DNA of 64,000 nucleotides from Candidatus Electrothrix rattekaaiensis (GTDB lineage: Bacteria > Desulfobacterota > Desulfobulbia > Desulfobulbales > Desulfobulbaceae): contig JAVQMD010000001.1 of assembly GCA_032595675.1 (NCBI GenBank), positions 2,574,640 to 2,638,639 on the forward strand, read 5' to 3'. Position 1 is the first letter of the stretch; the number at the start of each line of letters is the position of its first letter. A program made the translations under genes and the position numbers. Positions 45,988 through 52,951 of the stretch are shown piece by piece. The notes beneath the pieces were generated by a model, which worked only from the letters and a program-made list of their open reading frames with translations, was not told where the DNA came from and searched no databases.

Positions 45988-46914
45988 ATGAACACGCCAA
46001 AGAGCAGCAAATCAACAATCGCTACGGCACTTATATCAACTTTCCTGCACGGCTCAGTTGCTCTTGCTGGTGAGAATATCCAGAAAAAATACCATATAAC
46101 CAAGCCAAAAGGAAACGGTGTGGATGTTAACGTTACATTAACCGAGGCATCTGGCTTGGCCCTCTCTCATTCAGGTAAATCTCTGTGGACAATCAGCGAT
46201 GAAAATAAAAAATATGTCTTTAAAATGACCCTGCAAGGCGATCCCAAGGATTCCGAGTCCTTTAAACTCCTTGATTACCCATACGCTAAAGCAGGTATAG
46301 AGGGCATCTGCCTCTCTGCTGATGGGCAATACATGTATATTGTGGATGAAACCGAGTTTGCGATCATTCCAATTAAGATCACACCGGGTTCTATTGAGGC
46401 AAAAGTTATGTCGCCCCCTATCAAGATCAAAAAACTCCCAGGGTATAAGGAGAAAGTAGCTCCTTACCTGCTCGATAAAAAAAATAAAGGTCCGGAGGGA
46501 ATCACCGTCCATACATGCAGCGGAGATATTTATGTTCTGATAGAACAGGGCCGTGAAAACAAAAAGCTCGGCCCCCTGCTTGTACGAATCGATAATACTC
46601 TGAAAGAAATACTGGAGGCAAGGGTACTCACGAAAGATCAGGGCTTCATAGGTGTTGCCCAGGATGAAGCTATTGATGGCTCCGGGATTGATTTTGATCG
46701 AACCGATGTGTCCAAAAATCGTTTTTATATTGTCAGCGACAAAGGAGAGCGAGTCTTTCTTTATGACTGGGACACCAATACAGGCAAGGTAGTTCGTGAC
46801 CTTGGCTATAAACATGGTGAAGGCATTGCCTACGACCCAGCTGGTCCCACGCTCTATATTGTCACAGACGGAGGAAGCAAGAACGACTCGAAGCTCTACA
46901 GATATGAAAAATAA
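45988..46914 (+). CDS. Exported beta-propeller protein (SdiA-regulated / esterase-like phytase-like)
   Basis: This is a 308-residue protein. A signal peptide (ATALISTFLHGSVALA) ends near residue 27. The rest is repeated blade-like segments: EASGLALSHSGKSLWTISDE, GIEGICLSADGQYMYIVDET, GPEGITVHTCSGDIYVLIEQ, SGIDFDRTDVSKNRFYIVSD, GEGIAYDPAGPTLYIVTDGG. The order fits the SdiA-regulated/phytase-like propellers, which may bind metal or phosphoester. No catalytic claim can be made. AAGGAAAAGATT precedes the ATG. Confidence 0.7.
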   Translation: MNTPKSSKSTIATALISTFLHGSVALAGENIQKKYHITKPKGNGVDVNVTLTEASGLALSHSGKSLWTISDENKKYVFKMTLQGDPKDSESFKLLDYPYAKAGIEGICLSADGQYMYIVDETEFAIIPIKITPGSIEAKVMSPPIKIKKLPGYKEKVAPYLLDKKNKGPEGITVHTCSGDIYVLIEQGRENKKLGPLLVRIDNTLKEILEARVLTKDQGFIGVAQDEAIDGSGIDFDRTDVSKNRFYIVSDKGERVFLYDWDTNTGKVVRDLGYKHGEGIAYDPAGPTLYIVTDGGSKNDSKLYRYEK

Positions 46915-47300
46915 TACAAAGACTCAATCGGTGGGTGTTACTATTGGGCTATTATCCCAGACAATACAGGATGTACTGCGGCGGGCTTTACGAATGGATA
47001 AGATGTGGTTTCTATGCGTCAGTGAAAGATGCAACAGAACTTATCATTGCAGTGTAGCACTTGACACCTAGACTACTGGCCAGATATGGGAGAAGGCGTA
47101 GCAAAGGCAACTGAAGGAAACCAGACACCGGGTTAAGGTCATTGAGTACAGTTCTAGTAAACGGTGCCTGACTCCTTCAGTCGTCTTGCTGTAGATACTT
47201 ACCATATAGTGAAACTTTTTCAATAGGTTTTTATGAGTTCAAACTATTTTGTGGTTTTTCTTTCGCTGTAATATCAGACTATGCCAACTCAAGCACGCGC
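46915..47300. other. Intergenic region before the integrase remnant, no gene
   Basis: It has stops in all frames, no recognisable repeat and no RNA. It is the left shoulder of the putative island. Confidence 0.4.
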
Positions 47301-47378
47301 CTACTGGCGGAGCGGATTATTATACTATTTTTGGAGAAAAGGCCCAACAAACGGCCCAACAAACAAAGGGAGTTAACG
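47301..47378. repeat. Left boundary repeats of the putative island
   Basis: Two short sequences here recur in direct orientation at the right boundary. CTACTGGCGG (47301-47310) is the tail of tRNA-Asp, found at 52652-52661. AAAGGGAGTTAACG (47365-47378) is found at 52615-52628. Between them is a 12-base tandem (GGCCCAACAAAC twice), a layout like integrase arm sites. Confidence 0.5.
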
Positions 47379-47379
47379 C

Positions 47380-47894
47380 AAGGCGGCAGAGGCCGTTAAA
47401 CACCGCTGGACAACCGACCGGGTGCGGATCAACCTTTTAAAAACCCATTCACCGCAGACCGTCAAGCATGTGCTGGTACTGCTCAAGCGGATAATCAATT
47501 TCGGGTACGGGCAAGGCTGGATTGCTCCCCTTTCCTTCAGGATAACCATTCCCCGTGTTGACAACATCAAGACCGAAGACCTGACCCCGGAGCAGATGCA
47601 AAGCCTCTTTGATGTCCTTGCGACAACCCACCCGCACCACAGAGGCCCATATGATGAAGTTGGTTCTTTTTACCGGGCTGCGGGGTGAGGAAAGAAATCC
47701 ATATTTAGACGATCACGGCAAGCTGAGAATACCCCTTGATGCTGATGATAAATATCGGTATTGGTCAGATGGGCAGTCGGTCTTTGCTACTTTGCTGGAT
47801 GGAGCTGAGAGCATCGGACAGGGAGATTGAGGCGCGTATAGGCCCGATCAGCACCCCGGAGAGCTGGCGGCAATGCCTCATTGTGACGGGATGA
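47380..47894 (+). pseudogene. Tyrosine-recombinase (integrase) remnant joined to another gene fragment
   Basis: From 47380 a frame reads KAAEAVKHRWTTDRVRINLL, then HSPQTVKHVLVLLKRIINFG and VDNIKTEDLTPEQMQSLFDV, the core-binding part of a phage-type integrase. Near 47650 the frame shifts (KLVLFTGLRGEE, the start of the catalytic half) and then breaks off before the R-K-H-R-Y active site. The next segment (DHGKLRIPLDADDKYRYW to SWRQCLIVTG, in two frames to 47894) belongs to a different, unidentified protein. It is clearly broken. The upstream frame has a stop just before 47380. Confidence 0.7.
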
Positions 47895-47928
47895 ATTCTA
47901 CCCTGAAGGTCAGAAGATCAAAAAAAGC

Positions 47929-48153
47929 TCATTGTTCAAACTTTCCCCATATTTTCTCAAAGACTTCTTTTCCCGGAACAGGCTTGACAGAACCGCTCTT
48001 TATTTCACTTAAACGCCTTTGTGCCACAGCGGCCCATTCTTTGTCAATGGCTGATTCCGGGTGGTTCAGACTGCGGAGCAGTGAATCCACAACAAGCGTT
48101 CTTTTTTCCACCGGCAGAGACAGAGCCTCATTAATAAGCTGTTGCGTCTTCAT
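47929..48153 (-). CDS. Addiction-module antitoxin-like protein (TIGR02574 type), no toxin
   Basis: This is a 74-residue protein beginning MKTQQLINEALSLPVEKRTL and VVDSLLRSLNHPE. The E-A-L-x-L-P-x-E-x-R start and the L-x-x-S-L core fit the putative addiction module component family, normally followed by a ParE/RelE-type toxin. No such toxin lies downstream on this strand (the space to 47894 is integrase debris). It is therefore an orphan antitoxin, or one that lost its partner. Confidence 0.7.
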   Translation of the reverse strand: MKTQQLINEALSLPVEKRTLVVDSLLRSLNHPESAIDKEWAAVAQRRLSEIKSGSVKPVPGKEVFEKIWGKFEQ

Positions 48154-48318
48154 TCGTTACACCTCTTCTGATATTGTTTTTCCTTCCTGTACCTTCATAT
48201 ACTTTAAATATATTGCCGGATAAAAACAATGATTATCCGGTTGACGGTATAGGGGGGGGCTTTCTTTATTCCGGGATTGCAGGGTAATTCAGTTGAAAAA
48301 GATGGTGTGTGGTGGTAA

Positions 48319-49062
48319 ATGAAGTTTTGCAGTAAAGACAGATACTGTTTTATCAATGTGTCAGATGATCTTCATCTTTTTATTTTACCAGAAGAAATTA
48401 CTATGGAATCGTTTTCACCGGATGAGTTTGTTTCTAATTGTTTGAAGGACGGAAAAATTCAAGTCCCTTGTATAGAGGGGCACATCTTTGACCCGGATAC
48501 TTACCGTGGGACTGCGAAATGGCTTATACAGGCAATAGACGGCAAAATCCAGCGTGTTAACAAACAGATTGTCGAGCAACAAAGGATTCAGCAGCAAAGC
48601 AGAGGTGGAAAAGAAGACAGAATCAGGGTGGAAGCTGCTGTTGCAAAAAATAAGGCTTTAGACAGATCCAGTCAGTTAGGGTGGGATATGCCGCAACCTT
48701 TTGCTATAGCTCAGGGTGAGGCTGCGAAAAATAAGGTGCTTGATCAATTAAAAAATATAAACATACCTTCAGCTAAATCATTTTTAGAGGTCGATTCGTA
48801 CCACTATGAAATTTGTACTGCGAATAAAAGACTGATAGATATTCAGCACACCTCTCTGCGCTATATTGTTGCACTGGTTAAATTCTTTAAAGAGAACAAC
48901 TATAGAACAGAACTTAAACAAACGGTCAAAAAACAATCAGAAAAATTTAAAAATGTCCGTTTTGAATCATTAAAAGAGATGCCCCCTTTGCATAATAATG
49001 ACGATAAATACGAGTTAATTGTCGCCGATCAGATAAAAATGATGCTAGAAAACAATGGATAA
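48319..49062 (+). CDS. Unknown protein, first gene of an AT-rich two-gene cassette
   Basis: This is a 247-residue soluble protein. It starts MKFCSKDRYCFINVSDDLHL with alternating beta-like segments, then GHIFDPDTYRGTAKWLIQAI, a Gln-rich helical stretch (QIVEQQRIQQQ) and a Lys-rich C-terminus (KKQSEKFKNVRFE). A short sequence near residues 113-145 is repeated (AAVAKNKALD, then AAKNKVLDQ). I recognise no family. It overlaps the next gene by 8 bases, so the two are one unit. Base composition is AT-rich compared with the flanking core genes, suggesting recent arrival. Confidence 0.65.
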   Translation: MKFCSKDRYCFINVSDDLHLFILPEEITMESFSPDEFVSNCLKDGKIQVPCIEGHIFDPDTYRGTAKWLIQAIDGKIQRVNKQIVEQQRIQQQSRGGKEDRIRVEAAVAKNKALDRSSQLGWDMPQPFAIAQGEAAKNKVLDQLKNINIPSAKSFLEVDSYHYEICTANKRLIDIQHTSLRYIVALVKFFKENNYRTELKQTVKKQSEKFKNVRFESLKEMPPLHNNDDKYELIVADQIKMMLENNG

Positions 49063-49768
49063 AAAATGGTCTGTGCGGTTAATCGGAGAACGATTTGATC
49101 TTGAGGATTTGCCACGATGGTTTAACTCAAATGACGAAATTAATGTCACAACAGAGACAGGTAATTTTTTTCTTAATTCAGACACTTTTAAGCATGATGA
49201 TGATTACAATACCATCGTACAAAAAGCGGAAGCAATAATTATCTTTATTAACGGTATATCAAGAATTAAACGAAACAATTTCAAACCGATTTTTACCTGG
49301 TCGGTTATCTCAACTGATCATGACGGGGCGCAATCAACTTGGATGCCGCTCAATATGAATTTGGTTGTTCGTGATAAGGTATATCTCGAAACGGATAGAG
49401 GTACTTCTGTTTGCTCCTTGTCTGAATTAATCAAAAACAATGAAGAAACTACCGCCTTAATCATATCGGAAGTGATACGGTTATGGGGAAACGAACCGCA
49501 CAATTGGTCTAATTTCTATAAGATAATAGAAACTATAACGAAAAATGATTCAAGAAAAGAGATCCTTTTCAAGGAGGGGATTATAACAAGAGAAAAATAT
49601 AATTTGTTAAGGCAAACGGCAAATTCTTATGAGGCTTCGGGAAATCAGGCTCGACACGCAAAAGGGGCACATAAAACCCCGCCCAAGCCAATGCAACTTC
49701 ACGAAGCAGAGCAAATCATGCATTCAATGATTAAATCGTGGTTGGACTATAAAGGTTTTTCCATCTAA
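49055..49768 (+). CDS. Unknown protein with a possible HEPN-type motif, second gene of the cassette
   Basis: This is a 237-residue protein. The N-terminal 130 residues look beta-rich (WSVRLIGERFDLEDLP, GDGAQSTW-type loops, LNMNLVVRDKVYLETD). The C-terminal 100 residues are helical: EVIRLWGNEPHNWSNFYKII, then LRQTANSYEASGNQARHAKG and PMQLHEAEQIMHSMIKSWLD. The segment R200-HAKGA-H206 fits the R-x4-6-H pattern of HEPN RNases, and its setting (between two helices near the C-terminus) is right, but the motif is short. If real, this could be a toxin or abortive-infection effector. That is a hypothesis only. Confidence 0.65.
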   Translation: MDKKWSVRLIGERFDLEDLPRWFNSNDEINVTTETGNFFLNSDTFKHDDDYNTIVQKAEAIIIFINGISRIKRNNFKPIFTWSVISTDHDGAQSTWMPLNMNLVVRDKVYLETDRGTSVCSLSELIKNNEETTALIISEVIRLWGNEPHNWSNFYKIIETITKNDSRKEILFKEGIITREKYNLLRQTANSYEASGNQARHAKGAHKTPPKPMQLHEAEQIMHSMIKSWLDYKGFSI

Positions 49769-50190
49769 GGAATCCCTTCTCCGAAACAGTTTATCTGGAC
49801 TCCACCCGCCAACCTCACCAATTGCGAAATGTGGTACTCCATGTAGACCTAAATGCAGGATAACCACCCGAAAGTGTTCAAGATGCACACTATGAACACC
49901 TTTTCATAAACTTCCTCCCACCAAACACAGTATATACCCGTCCCTCATCACCACAAAATCACCCCGAAGCAAGACCGACCACCACGAAATAACTACACAT
50001 TCACTTGCACCGGTAGACGGCATGGGTTTACGGCAGTCGGATCACAGTTCTTGCATGACTAACCTCTTTTATACTGCTTGCAATTCATTTTCTTGAATAT
50101 CAACTACTTTTTTTTTCAAGAGTGCTTCAAAACCCCTTGTTATCGTTATTTATAGTGAAAAATCCTTGAATATTTATTACATAAAAATAA
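49769..50190. other. AT-rich gap in the island, no gene
   Basis: No coding frame is convincing and no RNA is seen between the cassette and the TAC operon. Confidence 0.4.
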
Positions 50191-50370
50191 TTAAGATAAT
50201 AGCGCGTTAATCATGAGCACAGCGCCCTTTCCTTTCTTCACGGCCTCAATTTCAGCGGCCCGGTGCCCGGATGATCCGCTGAAAAGCTGCTCGACAGATG
50301 TGCATAAAGCGGGTAATTTCTTAACCGTAACTTTTAGATACTGCTCTGCAAAATTGTTTAGTTGGTCACC
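50191..50370 (-). pseudogene. Small unidentified coding remnant
   Basis: On the minus strand an open stretch of 59 codons reads GDQLNNFAEQYLKVTVKKLP, then SVEQLFSGSSGHRAAEIEAV and KKGKGAVLMINALLS before a stop. It is better composed than the surrounding DNA, but has no start codon after the upstream stop. It could be the tail of a lost gene. I cannot name it. Confidence 0.3.
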
Positions 50371-50407
50371 TTAACAATAAAACGTTTAAAAAATATATAA
50401 AATTTTA

Positions 50408-50413
50408 TATAAT
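50408..50413 (+). promoter_or_regulatory. Perfect TATAAT just before the higB-like GTG
   Basis: TATAAT ends 6 bases before the GTG start at 50420, so transcription would begin about at that codon and the mRNA would be leaderless. The -35 region near 50385 (TTTAAA) is weak. Confidence 0.3.
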
Positions 50414-50419
50414 CAAATT

Positions 50420-50749
50420 GTGGCGGATAAAAAATTAGAGTTTCTCGGATCATCCCTGAAAGACCTGAAAGCGTTTCCTGTTGCTGCTCGACAGGATGCG
50501 GGATACCAGCTCGGCAAGGTGCAGAAAGGAGAGGAACCGGATGATTGGAAACCGTTTTCCACAGTCGGTGCCGGTGTAAAAGAAATACGAATCCGGGAAG
50601 ATAAAAATATATTCCGCATTATGTATGTCGCCAAATTCAAGGATACAGTTTATGTCCTTCACGCATTTCAGAAGAAGACGCAGAAAACAAGCAAGAAAGA
50701 CATAGAAACAGCCAAGAACAGGTATAATGACATTGCCGGGAGGAAATAA
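50420..50749 (+). CDS. higB: RelE/HigB-type toxin (phage Gp49-like), TAC operon
   Basis: This is a 109-residue protein starting at GTG: MADKKLEFLGSSLKDLKAFP, then AGYQLGKVQKGEEPDDWKPF and GVKEIRIREDKNIFRIMYVA, ending KFKDTVYVLHAFQKKTQKTS. This is the full Gp49/HigB (DUF891) pattern, a ribosome-dependent mRNA endonuclease of the RelE fold. No ribosome-binding site is present at the GTG. It ends 2 bases before the HTH antitoxin gene, in the toxin-first order of HigBA. Confidence 0.85.
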   Translation: MADKKLEFLGSSLKDLKAFPVAARQDAGYQLGKVQKGEEPDDWKPFSTVGAGVKEIRIREDKNIFRIMYVAKFKDTVYVLHAFQKKTQKTSKKDIETAKNRYNDIAGRK

Positions 50750-50751
50750 TC

Positions 50752-51213
50752 ATGAGTGAAAAATTTAGCAGCGTGTGGGATGCTTTGTTTGACGACCCCG
50801 GAGAAAAGGCTGTGCTGGAGATCAAAAGTGGGCTGATGGATGAAATCCGTCAATATCTGAAACATGAGCGTCTCACTCAGGAAAAGGCTGCTGAAATCTT
50901 GGGAATCAGTCAGCCGCGTATCAGTGATATTTCGACCGGAAAAATCAGCAGATTTACCATTGACGCATTGGTCGGCATTCTGGCAAAAGCAGGTATTGAT
51001 ATTGAGATGCGCTCGAAAAATCATAATAATATGATCAAAGTACCGCCGCAGGAGTGGAGCCGGTCACATCTCAAGATGATTCGAAAAACGGACGACAGCA
51101 GGAAAAAGCAGGTTGGAGACTGGAGCGTGGATATGTCCGGTACTCTAATAAAAATGAATCAAGAAAATATTTTGAGTTCTGATGTCTGCGACGAATACGC
51201 CCTTGAGGCTTAA
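50752..51213 (+). CDS. higA: XRE-family HigA antitoxin with long C-terminal extension (TAC operon)
   Basis: This is a 153-residue protein. Residues 30-88 form the XRE helix-turn-helix (RLTQEKAAEILGISQPRISD with STGKISRFTIDALVGILAKA). Beyond it lies an extension of about 60 residues (KVPPQEWSRSHLKMIRKTDD, then MSGTLIKMNQENILSSDV) that simple HigA proteins lack. In TAC systems the antitoxin carries such a chaperone-addiction region for SecB. It follows a good GGAGGAAATAATC site. Its 3' end overlaps the SecB-like gene by 32 bases. Confidence 0.82.
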   Translation: MSEKFSSVWDALFDDPGEKAVLEIKSGLMDEIRQYLKHERLTQEKAAEILGISQPRISDISTGKISRFTIDALVGILAKAGIDIEMRSKNHNNMIKVPPQEWSRSHLKMIRKTDDSRKKQVGDWSVDMSGTLIKMNQENILSSDVCDEYALEA

Positions 51214-51643
51214 TAATTATTTTTTCCCGGTGGTTCAGGTCGTTGCCAATCCGAAATACAGGAATGCCGAAGAACAGCCGGAACCTCGTTTCAGGATTAC
51301 TCCATCAATTGCCAAGAACGACGAAAACGGCCTGTATCAAGTTTCTGTTGATATTCATCTGCTTCAGGAGGATGAAAAAGTTCCTGTTCCATATTCGATT
51401 CATCTTGTTGCCTTCGGCTTTTTTGAAGTGCATCCCGAATGGCCTGAACCGGAAAAACTGCTGTTCATTAACGGCTCGACAATTCTTTACGCTGCGGCCA
51501 GAGAATACCTTATCACCGTAAGTTCACGTGGCCCGTGGGGGGCTGCAACTCTGCCTATGGTATCGTTTCTGAACATGTATCAGGAGACAGTAAAAGAACA
51601 TGGCCCAACCGCTGACACGCAAAAAAAGCAGGGCGAAGAATAA
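51182..51643 (+). CDS. SecB-like chaperone of a toxin-antitoxin-chaperone module
   Basis: This is a 153-residue protein. After LRLNNYFFPVVQVVANPKYR the beta-strand pattern (GLYQVSVDIHLLQEDEKVPV, SIHLVAFGFFEVHPE) leads to NGSTILYAAAREYLITVSSR and GPWGAATLPMVSFLNMYQE. The last matches the SecB C-terminal motif G-x-F-P-x-x-x-L-P-P-x-x-F-x-x-x-Y in order. Solitary SecB binds unfolded secretory proteins. SecB-like genes placed after HigB-HigA instead protect the antitoxin. The overlap with higA supports coupled expression. Confidence 0.78.
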   Translation: MSATNTPLRLNNYFFPVVQVVANPKYRNAEEQPEPRFRITPSIAKNDENGLYQVSVDIHLLQEDEKVPVPYSIHLVAFGFFEVHPEWPEPEKLLFINGSTILYAAAREYLITVSSRGPWGAATLPMVSFLNMYQETVKEHGPTADTQKKQGEE

Positions 51644-51745
51644 CCGACTATGCCGCCTTTTTCAGAACCTGTTTGGTTTCCGGGTCTTTTTCAAGGGGAA
51701 GATGCTTCAGAATAAAAGATGCCATGTTGTCTGCCGATTGCTGTC

Positions 51746-51816
51746 ATGTATAGAAAAAGCGATTTTCTATACATTAGCAGGTTATCGTGTAGAGGAAAAC
51801 AGCTTTTCGTATACAT
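51746..51816. promoter_or_regulatory. Two similar inverted repeats, possible operator pair
   Basis: IR1 (51747-51773) is TGTATAGAAAA with TTTTCTATACA around 5 bases, a perfect 11-bp match. IR2 (51788-51816) is a related imperfect palindrome (TGTAGAGGAAAA with TTTTCGTATACA). They lie between the end of the TAC operon and the 3' end of the MqsA-like gene, about 41 bases apart centre to centre. Confidence 0.5.
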
Positions 51817-51951
51817 GAGGGGAGGCAGAGGTATATCAGGAGTGTTTTTTCAGGAAGCAACTGAAGGAGATTTTCGGGGGGTACCACAGAAGCGTTGCGG
51901 ATCGGGATTGTCAGAGGGGCCGAAAGGAAACGGCCCCTTGAAACAGCCGAT

Positions 51952-52468
51952 CTACACAGCGCAGGCACAGTCCGGCAAAAGCCAGTCTTGAGGGTTCAGA
52001 GAAATTACCTGCCGCTCCCTGATTTCTTTGCGATGATGCGGGAAACTTTTCAATACCTCAAGGATATTGCGCCTGTCCTGTTCCTCTTCCGTGCAGCTCA
52101 GATACAGAGTACGTAAAAGCCTGTCCGATCCTTCCCCGACCCGCTTCCGTCCGTTCTCCCATCTGGAAACCGTGGATTCGTCAACACCGAGAGAAGAGGC
52201 AAGTTCTTTGCTCTTCAGGTTCATTTCCTTGCGGAGAAATTTAATTTCTTCCGGCAGCAGCAGAGCCTTTCTGTTTCTGCATATCTCCAGCCCGATAATT
52301 TTATGCAGCTTCTCCGGGGCCGGAATGGCCGCGTATTCCTCTTCGCATGAACCGCAACGGTACTTGCGTAATTCCCAGCAAAAGGACATTCAGGCCGCTC
52401 TCTGTATATTCATAGGGCTTGTCCCTGATAACCTCAAGACTGTTCCCGCACATATAACATTTATCCAT
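51952..52468 (-). pseudogene. MqsA/YgiT-like antitoxin with a frameshift
   Basis: From ATG 52468 (after GGAGGAAAGA) the frame reads MDKCYMCGNSLEVIRDKPYE, then YTESGLNVLLLGITQ, the YgiT zinc-finger start. At about 52363 the frame breaks. In the second frame it continues YRCGSCEEEYAAIPAPEKLH, then an XRE helix-turn-helix (MNLKSKELASSLGVDESTVS) to a stop at 51952. Removing one base (a C at about 52363 on the plus strand) restores ITQYRCGSCEE, so this is one gene with a single-base change. The mqsR-type toxin is not found upstream. It is either a pseudogene or a sequencing error. Confidence 0.7.
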
Positions 52469-52610
52469 TATTCTTTCCTCCGTTTAACCGACCGCTCCCG
52501 AATAGAAAAAACGGGTTTGATGAGCATTCTTGACCGTTATGAAAGAACGGTAATTATGTGATACATTGAAAACGAAAACGAGACAAAGTGTGGGGAATAC
52601 TGTGGGGAAT

Positions 52611-52646
52611 AAAAAAAGGGAGTTAACGGAAAATCCGTTAACTCCC
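52611..52646 (-). terminator. Rho-independent terminator of the tRNA-Val/tRNA-Asp unit
   Basis: On the minus strand GGGAGTTAACGGA pairs perfectly with TCCGTTAACTCCC (13 bp, loop of 3), followed by TTTTTTTATT. It begins 10 bases after the CCA end of tRNA-Asp. It also contains the island repeat AAAGGGAGTTAACG. Confidence 0.85.
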
Positions 52647-52651
52647 TGAAA

Positions 52652-52661
52652 CTACTGGCGG
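52652..52661. repeat. Right boundary repeat of the putative island
   Basis: CTACTGGCGG covers the CCA end of tRNA-Asp and adjacent bases. The same ten bases in the same direction stand at 47301-47310. Integrases commonly use tRNA 3' ends as target. Confidence 0.5.
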
Positions 52662-52732
52662 GGCCGACCGGGCTCGAACCGGCGACCTCCGGCGTGACAG
52701 GCCGGCATTCTAACCAACTGAACTACGACCCC
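52656..52732 (-). tRNA. tRNA-Asp (GTC)
   Basis: A 77-base cloverleaf is visible on the minus strand: acceptor GGGGTCG pairing with CGGCCCC, D-arm with AGTTGG, anticodon stem around CCTGTCACG (anticodon GTC), T-loop GGTTCGAGCC, discriminator G and an encoded CCA. Confidence 0.97.
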
Positions 52733-52742
52733 TTGAGTAATT

Positions 52743-52818
52743 TGGTGGGCGAAACAGGGCTCGAACCTGTGACCCTCGGCTTGTAAGGCCGATGCTCTCC
52801 CAACTGAGCTATTCGCCC
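52743..52818 (-). tRNA. tRNA-Val (TAC)
   Basis: A 76-base cloverleaf is visible on the minus strand: acceptor GGGCGAA with TTCGCCC, D-arm with CAGTTGGGAGAG, anticodon loop CTTACAA (anticodon TAC), T-loop GGTTCGAGCC, discriminator A and an encoded CCA. It lies 10 bases before tRNA-Asp, so both are probably cut from one transcript. Confidence 0.97.
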
Positions 52819-52951
52819 CAAATCGTTGAGCCATTTATATCATTTTTTATTTTCTCCGTCAAGCATAAAAATGCATTTAAAATGGCAAAAAATACAGAAT
52901 AACGTTTTATCAGCAAGAAGAAATATTCTTTTTTCATACTGAGCGTTCCAC

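Noticed and set aside
49769-50419. Hidden small gene before the TAC operon
   Set aside because: Only a 59-codon remnant without a start was found. The rest has stops in all frames.
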